Source: Bacteroidales bacterium UBA2939 (lineage in GTDB: Bacteria > Bacteroidota > Bacteroidia > Bacteroidales > P3). From it: a stretch of 24,567 nt of DNA. The translations under genes and the position numbers were made by a program. The stretch covers positions 23,404 through 47,970 of the forward strand of contig DECD01000018.1 of assembly GCA_002349055.1 (NCBI GenBank). Reading direction: 5' to 3'. Position 1 is the stretch's first letter. Every line of letters begins with the position of its first letter. Below the pieces are notes generated by a model, which saw only the letters and a program-made list of their open reading frames with translations, did not search any database and was not told the origin of the DNA. Shown here in pieces: positions 1 through 6,703 of the stretch.

Positions 1-998
1 TCCTTGCGGGTGCGGTTGCTCTCGACTATGGCTGACATCATGTTCTGGGGCACATCCTCGTAGTTGGCCAGCAGCTGCTTAGTGTCCTTGGGCAGGCAGT
101 AGCCGCCGTAGCCAAACGACGGGTTGTTGTAGTGGGTGCCGATGCGCGGGTCGAGACAGACGCCGTCGATAATAGCCTGGGTGTCGAGTCCCTTCATCTC
201 TGCATAGGTGTCCAGCTCATTGAAGTAGCTGACGCGAAGGGCAAGATATGTGTTGGCGAAGAGCTTCACCGCCTCAGCCTCCTTCATGCCGATGAAGAGC
301 GTGGGAATTCCTTTGGAATTCGAATGTGTCAATGCGTCAATGTGTAAATGTGTCAGTGAATCTTTGCTGGGGCCGATGGCGCCTTCGACGAGGAGGTCGG
401 CGAAAATGTGGGCACATTCAGTGAGCCACTCGATGTCGGTCAACGCCTTGATAGCCTCGTTCTCCGCCTCATATTCCTTGCCCTCCATCATCTTGGGGAC
501 GCCAACGATTATGCGGCTGGGATAGAGGTTGTCGTAGAGGGCCTTGCTCTCGCGCAGGAACTCGGGGCTGAACAACAAATTGAATTTCTTCACGCCCTGC
601 TTCTGGTATTTCACATACAGCGAGCGGGTATACCCCACGGGGATGGTACTCTTGATGACCATCACGGCATCGGGGTTCACCTTCAACACAGCATCGATGA
701 CGGCCTCCACAGCCGAGGTGTCGAAGAAGTTCTTCTGCGAGTCATAGTTCGTCGGGGCCGCAATGACTACAAACTCGGCATCGCGGTAGCCGGCCTCCTG
801 GTCGAGGGTGGCCTTGAGGCAGAGGGGCCTGTTGGCCAGATAGTCCTCGATGTAGTCGTCCTGGATGGGCGACTTCTTGTTGTTCACGAGGTCAACACGC
901 TCGGGGACGACATCGACAGCGGTGACATCATTGTGCTGTGCCAACAAAGTGGCGATACTGAGACCGACATAGCCGGTACCTGCAACGGAAATTTTCAT
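1..998 (-). CDS. ugd: UDP-glucose 6-dehydrogenase (3' end outside window)
   Basis: This enzyme oxidises UDP-glucose to UDP-glucuronate with two NAD+ for capsule and envelope polysaccharide synthesis, in the cytoplasm. 332 codons are visible; the C-terminus runs off the window. The N-terminus has the Rossmann motif GTGYVGLS (from residue 6). The middle carries SPEFLRESKALYDNLYPSRI, and the catalytic cysteine lies in FGYGGYCLPKDT near the window edge. The ATG at 998 begins MKISVAGTGYVG, the usual family start. The gene stands alone behind a Bacteroides-type promoter with a leader of about 170 nt. Between GAIGPSK and IPTLFIG there is an extra segment of about 17 residues (SLTHLHIDALTHSNS) encoded by a CACATT-type repeat at 326-358; the short bacterial Ugd enzymes I know pass almost directly from one motif to the other. 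The assignment is secure. Confidence 0.95.
   Translation of the reverse strand, partial: MKISVAGTGYVGLSIATLLAQHNDVTAVDVVPERVDLVNNKKSPIQDDYIEDYLANRPLCLKATLDQEAGYRDAEFVVIAAPTNYDSQKNFFDTSAVEAVIDAVLKVNPDAVMVIKSTIPVGYTRSLYVKYQKQGVKKFNLLFSPEFLRESKALYDNLYPSRIIVGVPKMMEGKEYEAENEAIKALTDIEWLTECAHIFADLLVEGAIGPSKDSLTHLHIDALTHSNSKGIPTLFIGMKEAEAVKLFANTYLALRVSYFNELDTYAEMKGLDTQAIIDGVCLDPRIGTHYNNPSFGYGGYCLPKDTKQLLANYEDVPQNMMSAIVESNRTRK
326..358 (-). repeat. CACATTGACACATT-type repeat inside ugd
   Basis: On the coding strand this stretch is a run of near-repeats of CACATT(T/G)ACRCATT. It reads through in frame as a Thr/His/Leu-rich loop. It lies between conserved blocks of the dehydrogenase and looks like intergenic repeat DNA that has been kept inside the gene. 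Confidence 0.55.
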
Positions 999-1174
999 AT
1001 AACTAGTTTCTTTATTCAAAGTATTAATTTTTAAGCCATTGCAACCAAAACAACGATAAGCAAAATAAAATGCAGTAGCAACCTCACTCACATCGACAAG
1101 TCACTTTTTCGCGGACACGTTTCGGGTTCCTGTTCCGATGTTTTTCGAGGCTTGATGGCTCAAATAATGATTTG

Positions 1175-1205
1175 CAAAATTACGAAACATTTTCCAAATA
1201 ACAAA
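1175..1205 (-). promoter_or_regulatory. ugd promoter
   Basis: On the minus strand the -33 box TTTG (1202-1205) is followed after 19 nt by the -7 box TAATTTTG (1175-1182), matching the Bacteroides consensus TTTG and TAnnTTTG. Transcription would start near 1168, giving a leader of about 170 nt before the ATG at 998. I see no obvious hairpin or terminator in that leader. The stretch from 1206 to 1375 holds nothing I can name. Confidence 0.7.
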
Positions 1206-1375
1206 ATTTATTTTTCCAATATTGTATTACATATATATAATAGTGTTATCATAACCCTGTATCTTAGCCTGTTGCAAAAAGACCTCATTTTCACAGGTCA
1301 TTAATTCAAATGAAGCAAAACTAAATTCTTTTTTATTGACGTGGCACAATAAAACCACATTATCTCTCGTTTTAC

Positions 1376-1405
1376 AAAACGAAAAAGCACCTGCTGGAGG
1401 TGCTT
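1376..1405 (-). terminator. Rho-independent terminator of tRNA-Val(CAC)
   Basis: On the minus strand the 7-bp stem AGCACCT/AGGTGCT (1386-1392 with 1398-1404) is followed by a T-rich tail directly after the tRNA 3' end. Confidence 0.8.
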
Positions 1406-1410
1406 CTGGG

Positions 1411-1485
1411 TGGTCTGTGGGAGATTCGAACTCTCGACCTCTTCCGTGTGAAGGAAGCGCTCTGAACCAACTGAGCTAACAGACC
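1411..1485 (-). tRNA. tRNA-Val (anticodon CAC)
   Basis: The 75-nt sequence folds as a cloverleaf. The acceptor stem GGTCTGT/ACAGACC is perfect with discriminator A, the D-stem is GCTC/GAGC, and the anticodon stem is CTTCC/GGAAG with loop TTCACAC, so the anticodon is CAC (1448-1450) for Val GUG. The T-loop is TTCGAAT. The T-stem GAGAG/CTCCC has one A-C mismatch, which is unusual. The 3' CCA is not encoded. The gene has its own promoter and terminator. Confidence 0.9.
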
Positions 1486-1523
1486 ATTCAAATTGAAAAT
1501 TGAGAATTGAAAAATGAAATTTC
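1486..1523. repeat. Intergenic A/T-rich ATTGAAAATTGA repeat
   Basis: Iterations of ATTGAAAA/ATTGAGA lie in the tRNA leader region. The same repeat family appears inside coding genes at 12461-12492, 13710-13745 and 16313-16353, so this is the intergenic form of the intragenic insertions. Confidence 0.6.
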
Positions 1524-1562
1524 ATACCCAATAATCAGCTTCATTTCTAGCGAAAGCGGGTG

Positions 1563-1593
1563 CAAAAGTACAAACATTTTTGAAACTGACAAA
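1563..1593 (-). promoter_or_regulatory. Promoter of tRNA-Val(CAC)
   Basis: On the minus strand TTTG (1590-1593), a 19-nt spacer and TACTTTTG (1563-1570) match the Bacteroides consensus. The 37-bp block around it recurs nearly identically upstream of the second tRNA-Val at 2601-2638. The start lies about 75 nt upstream of the mature tRNA, implying a 5' leader removed by RNase P. Confidence 0.75.
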
Positions 1594-1606
1594 ATTTTTC
1601 TTCACT

Positions 1607-2299
1607 ATGGGCAAGAAAAAAAGTAAATTAACACAGTCGCAAATCAACGGAATCTCCTGGATAGCAATAGCATTGGTTATTTCCATCGGCGTGTATATTT
1701 TTTCTAGATTCAGTGCCTCTGACACCCCTGTTTCCGACACGATAGAGGCACAAAATATCTCAAGATTGGAAAAATTGGAGGATTCTGCCTACCACTCTGG
1801 ACGTCCACAACGCACTTATACAAAACAACAATCTCAGCGTCAGTATAATGAGACACAAAACTTCTTTTCTTCAGAGCCTCCCGTCCCCACACGGAAGGCC
1901 CTGATTGTAGAACTCAACAGCGCCGATACCACCACGTTACAGCTGCTGCACGGCATCGGGCCGACGTTCGCCCGTCGCATCGCGCGCTACCGCGAACGGT
2001 TAGGTGGATTCGTCAACACACAGCAACTGCTGGAGGTCTACGGTTTCACACCCGAACTATTGGAACATATCACCCCAAACCTGGCCCTTGACACTTCGAA
2101 CCTGCACAAAATCAACATCAACAGCGTGACGCTGAAGCAGTTTATCAAACACCCCTACGTGGAATATTATTTTGCGCGCGACATTATCAATCTTCGCTCC
2201 CGCGGCAGCACTTTTGCCTCCCCCGACGACCTCCGTGCCATTCCTTCTTGCACCGACACAATGCTCGTCCGTCTTCTCCCCTACCTCGACTTCAAATAA
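1607..2299 (+). CDS. ComEA-like helix-hairpin-helix membrane protein
   Basis: This 230-residue protein starts with a lysine-rich cytoplasmic stub, one membrane helix (residues 17-34), and a polar linker of about 60 residues. Two helix-hairpin-helix units of the ComEA type follow (101-160 with LHGIGPTFARRI, and 168-228). Such proteins bind double-stranded DNA non-specifically and, with ComEC, take up DNA across the envelope; a role in uptake here is inferred. I chose the ATG at 1607 over an upstream TTG at 1580 because the TTG lies inside the divergent tRNA promoter block. The short ComEC gene lies 1.1 kb downstream, separated by a tRNA and a nitroreductase gene, so the two are near but not in one operon. 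The N-terminal third is noticeably more AT-rich than the HhH part. Confidence 0.85.
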   Translation: MGKKKSKLTQSQINGISWIAIALVISIGVYIFSRFSASDTPVSDTIEAQNISRLEKLEDSAYHSGRPQRTYTKQQSQRQYNETQNFFSSEPPVPTRKALIVELNSADTTTLQLLHGIGPTFARRIARYRERLGGFVNTQQLLEVYGFTPELLEHITPNLALDTSNLHKININSVTLKQFIKHPYVEYYFARDIINLRSRGSTFASPDDLRAIPSCTDTMLVRLLPYLDFK

Positions 2300-2301
2300 A
2301 A

Positions 2302-2327
2302 AAGAGACAACCTTTGGGTTGTCTCTT
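2302..2327 (-). terminator. Terminator between HhH gene and tRNA-Val(GAC)
   Basis: A perfect 11-bp stem AAGAGACAACC/GGTTGTCTCTT with a 4-nt loop is followed on the minus strand by a run of T, so it ends the tRNA transcript. It lies directly after the stop codon of the convergent HhH gene and may act in both directions, though the plus-strand tail is poor in T. Confidence 0.85.
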
Positions 2328-2329
2328 GG

Positions 2330-2404
2330 TGATCTGCACAAGATTTGAACTTGTGACCTCTTGCCTGTCAAGCAAGCGCTCTAAACCAACTGAGCTAGCA
2401 GATC
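2330..2404 (-). tRNA. tRNA-Val (anticodon GAC)
   Basis: The 75-nt cloverleaf has acceptor stem GATCTGC/GCAGATC with discriminator A and D-stem GCTC/GAGC. The anticodon stem is CTTGC/GCAAG with loop TTGACAG, so the anticodon is GAC (2367-2369) for Val GUC/GUU. The T-stem ACAAG/CTTGT is perfect and CCA is not encoded. The plus-strand reading GTC is the complement, so this is not tRNA-Asp. It shares its promoter block with the other tRNA-Val gene. Confidence 0.92.
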
Positions 2405-2426
2405 ATAAGATTTCTTCGAAATCTTA

Positions 2427-2600
2427 GCAAAAGTTCACTCGCTACGCTCGTGTTCTTTTGCCAATTTCACTCTCGAAATCGGATGCAAAAGTTCACTCGC
2501 CACGCTCGTGTTCCTTTGCCAATTTCACTCTCGAAATCGGATGCAAAAGTTCACTCGCCACGCTCGTGTTCTTTTGCCAATTTCACTCTCGAAATCGGAT
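2427..2600. repeat. Three tandem 58-bp repeats in the tRNA leader
   Basis: Three direct copies (2427-2484, 2485-2542, 2543-2600) are almost identical, differing at two or three positions, and a partial fourth copy (GCAAAAGTAC) begins at 2601. Each unit begins GCAAAAGTTCACTCGC and ends CTCTCGAAATCGGAT. On the minus strand each unit junction reads AACTTTTGC, one base away from the promoter -7 box TACTTTTG at 2602-2609. The repeats fill the leader between promoter and tRNA-Val(GAC). There is no coding evidence. Confidence 0.9.
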
Positions 2601-2601
2601 G

Positions 2602-2632
2602 CAAAAGTACGAACATTTTTGAAACTGACAAA
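2602..2632 (-). promoter_or_regulatory. Promoter of tRNA-Val(GAC)
   Basis: On the minus strand TTTG (2629-2632), 19 nt and TACTTTTG (2602-2609) match the Bacteroides consensus. The start point would be about 190 nt upstream of the tRNA, so the transcript would include the three 58-bp repeats. Confidence 0.75.
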
Positions 2633-2651
2633 ATTATTTGAAAAAAAGTTG

Positions 2652-2659
2652 TATTTTTG
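2652..2659 (+). promoter_or_regulatory. Possible -7 box for the nitroreductase operon
   Basis: TATTTTTG fits TAnnTTTG, 88 nt before the nitroreductase ATG and divergent from the tRNA promoter. I see no TTTG at the right distance upstream, so this is a weak call. Confidence 0.4.
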
Positions 2660-2746
2660 TATCTCACAATCGGCATACAAACAGATATACAAAACTGAAT
2701 ATCAACAATAAATAAAGAAACAATATTTTTACAAAAATAATGCGAC

Positions 2747-3427
2747 ATGGCTGACAATTATCTGGAAAAAAGGTACGAAGAAACCCTCGGTAGCGGAAAA
2801 ATCAAGGTAAAAAAAATAGGTCATACCATCGACGAACTGCTCCTCAAAAACCGCAGCACGCGAGGGTATAAAACAGCCTATAAAGTGAGTCTCGGTGAGT
2901 TGGAACGCATCGCTGGCGTGTGTACTAGAATCCCTTCGGCACGTAACCAGCAGGTCTTGAGATTCAAGCTGGTAACAAAGGACACACCCCTCCGCCCTTC
3001 GGGCACCTCCCCTAACTTAGGGGAGGAACAGGCATGCGCACGAGTGCTGTCATTGGTCAAGATGGGAGCCGCCCTGCCCGAGCTGCACCTCCCCTTCCCC
3101 GGTACCGAACCCGAGGCATTCATCGTGGTCTGCTCCACCGTGACGGAGAACCCCATGGTGGACATCGACCTTGGCATCGCCGCCCAGAGCATGCTGCTAA
3201 AGGCTGCGGAAATGGGACTCAACGGATTGATTATCGCCGCTTTCAACCGCACCAAGCTACAGGAAGAACTCTCTCTCCCCTACCCCCCGCTGCTGGTGAT
3301 TGCCATCGGCAAAGGCGACGAGCGTATCGAGCTGGTACCCATCACCGAAGACGAAAGCCACGCTTACTACCGTCGCGACGGCATCCATTTTGTGCCGAAG
3401 GTCAGACTCTCTGACTTAATCATCTGA
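2747..3427 (+). CDS. Nitroreductase family protein
   Basis: This 226-residue protein is an FMN-dependent oxidoreductase of the nitroreductase superfamily, which reduces nitro, quinone or flavin-like substrates with NAD(P)H; the true substrate is unknown. The N-terminal FMN-binding pattern is KNRSTRGY (35-41 region), then IPSARNQQVLRF, and the dimer/FMN helix GIAAQSMLLKAAEMGLNG. Residues 80-95 (PLRPSGTSPNLGEE) are encoded by a 43-bp palindromic repeat that also occurs in the M14 peptidase gene at 5706, and the segment has no place in the usual fold. The gene is the first of a tight operon, ending 2 nt before comEC. Confidence 0.85.
   Translation: MADNYLEKRYEETLGSGKIKVKKIGHTIDELLLKNRSTRGYKTAYKVSLGELERIAGVCTRIPSARNQQVLRFKLVTKDTPLRPSGTSPNLGEEQACARVLSLVKMGAALPELHLPFPGTEPEAFIVVCSTVTENPMVDIDLGIAAQSMLLKAAEMGLNGLIIAAFNRTKLQEELSLPYPPLLVIAIGKGDERIELVPITEDESHAYYRRDGIHFVPKVRLSDLII
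2985..3027 (+). repeat. 43-bp palindromic element, copy 1 (inside nitroreductase)
   Basis: The element contains a small hairpin GCCC-TTC-GGGC followed by a 9-bp hairpin CCTCCCCTA/TAGGGGAGG with loop ACT. It is read in frame as PLRPSGTSPNLGEE. Copy 2 at 5706-5748 is identical except at the loop and the adjacent stem pair. Confidence 0.85.
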
Positions 3428-3429
3428 CT

Positions 3430-4881
3430 GTGAGGCGGACACCTCTACTCCCCATGGCTTTGGCGATGGTGGCAGGCATCGCGGTCTGCCACTTGTCGAA
3501 CATCCATTCTTTGTATTTATGGCTCAGTCTGTTGGCCGTCACGGCAATCATGTTCGGCTTATCCATGCTGTTCGGCAAAAGCAGACGCACCTTAATCTTC
3601 ACCATCGCACTGATATTCACCTTCTTCTTTATTGGAGCGTTACGCTGCCACCTTGACGACTCACGCCACGACAGCCGCCACTGGACCCATGCTGCGACCC
3701 TCTCCGAGAAACATTCTTCCTACCTGACACTCAAGATAAAAGAGACACCTGTGCCACGTGAGCGCAGTTGGAAGGCGATGGCAGAGGTGACAAGCATCGA
3801 CAATCGTCCAACGCGGGGAGAGCTGCGTCTCTATCTGCGCAAAGACAGCACCGCCGCCACCCTGCGCTACGGCGACTGTCTGCTGGCACACGGCTATGCC
3901 GACCGCGAGCGCGGAATGCTCTACATCACCAGTGACCATTACCTCGTAATCAACCGTGATAGCACCTCGCTCCGTGCACGTTGCGAAGCTCTTAGGATGA
4001 AACTTCTGCGGCGCATGCAAGAAGGGCCTTTAGAACCTCGTTATAGCGGCATCGCCGCAACGCTGACCCTAGGTTGGCGCGGAGATTTGGAGCCTGACAT
4101 CCACGCACAGTTTCGCGACGCAGGCATCATGCACCTGCTGTGTGTCAGCGGATTGCACGTGGGATTGCTAGCCGCCTTAATAGGAGGATTGCTATTTTTC
4201 GTGGGCAAAGATCGCCGCGGACGCATCATTCGTGGGTCGATACAGTTAATCACCATCTGGACCTTCGTCGCCCTGAGCGGCCTGTCGCCCGCCACGGTGA
4301 GGGCCGCCTTGATGTTCAGTCTCTTCATTGTCAGTCGAATGATGGGGCGTCGCACCGACGCACTCAACCTCATGGCGGCCGCTGCCATCACCATGCTGGC
4401 CGTCGACCCCATGTTGCTTTTCAATGTCGGTTGGCAACTGTCGTTCAGTGCAGTTGCAGGCATCCTGCTCATGAGGCCAGCCCTCTCTCTCCACCGCAAC
4501 ATTTTGTGGCAAACTACCATTGTCAGCCTCGCCGCCACCCTGTCCACCTTACCCGTAACTCTCACCACCTTCCATCAATTTTACCCCTACTTCCTAATAG
4601 CCAACATCGTGATAATTCCCATCGCCGCATTCATTCTCGGCTTCTCTCTCATCTATCTGGCCCTGCCCTGCGGCCTCACCGCTTTCCTCGTGAAATGGCC
4701 GCTATGGTTCTGCGACTGGCTCACCGCTGGCATCTCGCGTCTGCCCGGTGCCGTGATAGCCAACATTGAGCCAAGCCCATGGCACATTGCCTTACTGTCG
4801 ATGGCAATTATTTTTACATTTGTAACAATAAATATAGGGTCACTGCGTTATAAACGCACAAAAGACAACGAATTATGCTGA
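3430..4881 (+). CDS. comEC: ComEC/Rec2-type DNA uptake channel (short form)
   Basis: This polytopic inner-membrane protein of 483 residues conducts single-stranded DNA into the cytoplasm during natural transformation. The N-terminus has three membrane helices and a soluble DUF4131-like region. The Competence domain follows with the signature LLCVSGLHVGLLAAL (near residue 240) and ALSGLSPATVRAALMFSL, then about seven more helices. The C-terminal metallo-beta-lactamase-like domain of Bacillus ComEC is absent, so the protein ends soon after the membrane region. The start is GTG at 3430, chosen because MRRTPLLPMALAMVAGI matches the usual N-terminus; ATG at 3454 is an alternative. It follows the nitroreductase by 2 nt and overlaps the next gene by 7 nt. 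Confidence 0.88.
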   Translation: MRRTPLLPMALAMVAGIAVCHLSNIHSLYLWLSLLAVTAIMFGLSMLFGKSRRTLIFTIALIFTFFFIGALRCHLDDSRHDSRHWTHAATLSEKHSSYLTLKIKETPVPRERSWKAMAEVTSIDNRPTRGELRLYLRKDSTAATLRYGDCLLAHGYADRERGMLYITSDHYLVINRDSTSLRARCEALRMKLLRRMQEGPLEPRYSGIAATLTLGWRGDLEPDIHAQFRDAGIMHLLCVSGLHVGLLAALIGGLLFFVGKDRRGRIIRGSIQLITIWTFVALSGLSPATVRAALMFSLFIVSRMMGRRTDALNLMAAAAITMLAVDPMLLFNVGWQLSFSAVAGILLMRPALSLHRNILWQTTIVSLAATLSTLPVTLTTFHQFYPYFLIANIVIIPIAAFILGFSLIYLALPCGLTAFLVKWPLWFCDWLTAGISRLPGAVIANIEPSPWHIALLSMAIIFTFVTINIGSLRYKRTKDNELC

Positions 4882-5420
4882 ACGATACCCCCAAGTGGGT
4901 GGCCATATATACCAATCCTCGAGCCGAGAAAAGAGCCAACGAGCGCCTGAAAGAGCTTGGTTATGAGACCTATCTGCCACTACAGCGCAAGCTTCACCGC
5001 TGGAGCGACCGCTGGAAAAATGTCGACGTGCCCCTGATTACCTCCTACATGTTTGTGAAAATGTGCGCCAAGGACGTGGTGCCTGTTCGGGCTGCCGAAG
5101 GGGTGAGCTACATCGTATCGTGGCACAGCCAGCCCGCCGTCATCCCCGACAGTGAGATTGAAATCATCCGCCGTCTGATGGAGGCCGAAGCCGAGGTGAA
5201 TGCCGTGAACGACAGCCGTTTGAAGAAAGGCAAACGTGTCCGCATCATCGGTGGTCAGTTCGAGGGCATGGAGGGCACACTTATCAGCGACTGCGAGGAA
5301 GGCAACTTCGGCATCAACATTTCCGGACTGAACGTTGCACTGGTGATGGTCATCGAGCAAGCCCTCCTTCAGCCTGTCGAAGAACCGAAACACAGAAAAA
5401 GAATCCACATGAGACAATGA
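4875..5420 (+). CDS. NusG/UpxY-family transcription antiterminator
   Basis: This 181-residue specialised NusG paralogue has an NGN domain at residues 8-105 (WVAIYTNPRAEKRANERL and a VPLITSYMFVKM core) and a KOW motif at about 118-140 (KGKRVRIIGGQFEGMEGTLIS). Such factors travel with RNA polymerase and suppress termination of specific operons. In Bacteroides, UpxY proteins sit at the head of capsular polysaccharide loci. Here the gene is instead embedded in an operon with comEC and a secreted peptidase, overlapping both neighbours (ATGCTGA and ATGA junctions). Whether it acts on its own operon or on a distant locus cannot be told from the sequence. Confidence 0.88.
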   Translation: MLNDTPKWVAIYTNPRAEKRANERLKELGYETYLPLQRKLHRWSDRWKNVDVPLITSYMFVKMCAKDVVPVRAAEGVSYIVSWHSQPAVIPDSEIEIIRRLMEAEAEVNAVNDSRLKKGKRVRIIGGQFEGMEGTLISDCEEGNFGINISGLNVALVMVIEQALLQPVEEPKHRKRIHMRQ

Positions 5421-6697
5421 AAAAAGCGTCCATAGTATTTATAGTCTCGATGCTCTGGAGCGGCATTGCTTTTGCACAGTTGAAGCCGCGTCCCGACGCC
5501 TTCCCGTCAGAGCCGGAAAACCTTGAAAAAAGAGTCATAACAATGGCGACGACCGTCGACGAGATGGCCTCGTGGGATCGCTATCCGACCTACAACACCT
5601 ACCTGACCATGATGGCTCGCTGGGCCGAAACGTTTCCTACGCTATGCCATGTGGACACCATCGGCACCAGCATCCAGGGCCGACTGATACTCAGCATGTA
5701 TATCGCACCCCTCCGCCCTTCGGGCACCTCCCCTGAAACAGGGGAGGAGTTAGAGGAGAGACCGGAATTTTTCTATTCCTCGACCATACACGGCGACGAG
5801 GTGACGGGTTATGTGATGATGCTGAGGCTGATAGACACCCTGTTGACGAGCTATGGCATCAGCCCGGAACTCACCGACCTAATGAACCGCACCCGCATCA
5901 GTATCAATCCGTTGGCCAACCCCGACGGCACCTATCACAACAGCGACACCACCATACGGGGGGCGCAGCGCGAGAATGCCGACGGCATCGACCTCAACCG
6001 CAACTTCCCCAATCCATTCTTCCCTGCCAAAACCACTATCCCTCAGGAGAATCAGGCCATGATTGACTACTTCACGGAGCACCGGTTCCGTCTGAGCGCC
6101 AACCTCCACGGCGGAGCCGAGGTGATGAACTATCCCTGGGACAGCTTCACCTCGCGCGACAATCCGCACCCGGAGGCCGAATGGTGGATTGACGTATGCA
6201 AACGCTTTGTCGATACCAGCCGGACCTACAACAACAGCCACTTCCGCGACACCTACACCTGCGGCTATACCGCCGGCGGCGACTGGTACGTCATCTCTGG
6301 CGGTCGGCAGGACTATGTAAACGCCGTCCACAACTGCCTGGAGATGACCATGGAAATCTCCACCCAGAAGACTCTCAGTAGCGACCGCCTGCCCGAGTAT
6401 TGGTACTTCTTGGCACCATCGTTCATCAACTATATCGCTGAGATACATAACCTTCCACAGGACGTAAGCATCAACCCGACTCACGACCGCGAGCTGACGC
6501 TGGGCCCCAACCCGACGACAGGAATCATCACCGTCAGCGGTGCCGAGGGTGCCACCATCGAACTACGCGACCTCCAAGGCCGCACCATCCTCACCCAAGA
6601 AGCATCTCAATCAAACACGCTCAATATAAGCCACCTAAACAGCGGAATCTATTTCTTGCGCATCGACGGGGAAACCATCAAAATCATAAAGTTATAA
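5417..6697 (+). CDS. Secreted M14 zinc carboxypeptidase with T9SS sorting domain
   Basis: This 426-residue exported metallopeptidase removes C-terminal residues or cleaves peptide side chains. It has a signal peptide at 1-20 (cleavage after AFA), zinc ligands H125 and E128 (HGDE), substrate-binding N194 and R195 in DLNRNFP, third ligand H231 (LHGGAEVMNYPW), and catalytic E313 in TMEIS. All key residues are present. The last 70 residues (LGPNPTTG to KIIKL) are a Por/type IX secretion C-terminal sorting domain, so the enzyme is expected to cross the outer membrane and be surface-anchored or released. Residues 97-110 come from the same 43-bp palindromic element as in the nitroreductase gene. It is the last gene of the operon and ends 6 nt before the convergent symporter gene. 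Confidence 0.93.
   Translation: MKKASIVFIVSMLWSGIAFAQLKPRPDAFPSEPENLEKRVITMATTVDEMASWDRYPTYNTYLTMMARWAETFPTLCHVDTIGTSIQGRLILSMYIAPLRPSGTSPETGEELEERPEFFYSSTIHGDEVTGYVMMLRLIDTLLTSYGISPELTDLMNRTRISINPLANPDGTYHNSDTTIRGAQRENADGIDLNRNFPNPFFPAKTTIPQENQAMIDYFTEHRFRLSANLHGGAEVMNYPWDSFTSRDNPHPEAEWWIDVCKRFVDTSRTYNNSHFRDTYTCGYTAGGDWYVISGGRQDYVNAVHNCLEMTMEISTQKTLSSDRLPEYWYFLAPSFINYIAEIHNLPQDVSINPTHDRELTLGPNPTTGIITVSGAEGATIELRDLQGRTILTQEASQSNTLNISHLNSGIYFLRIDGETIKIIKL
5706..5748 (+). repeat. 43-bp palindromic element, copy 2 (inside M14 peptidase)
   Basis: Same length, orientation and reading frame as the copy at 2985-3027, encoding PLRPSGTSPETGEE. The large stem is CCTCCCCTG/CAGGGGAGG with loop AAA; relative to copy 1 the innermost pair changed from A-T to G-C on both sides, keeping the stem. 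Confidence 0.85.
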
Positions 6698-6703
6698 CCA
6701 TTA

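Noticed and set aside
408..1034. 208-codon plus-strand frame over ugd
   Set aside because: Antisense shadow of the dehydrogenase, which has clear Rossmann and catalytic motifs on the minus strand.
2330..2404. tRNA-Asp (GTC) reading
   Set aside because: GTC appears only on the plus strand. The cloverleaf with correct T-loop and D-arm is on the minus strand, giving anticodon GAC for valine.
2427..2600. Possible CRISPR array
   Set aside because: The three units abut with no unique spacers and the repeat is 58 bp; it is a tandem duplication in a tRNA leader.
2450..2711. Small ORFs across the 58-bp repeats
   Set aside because: They are repeated peptide copies caused by the tandem DNA repeat and have no promoter or coding-like composition.
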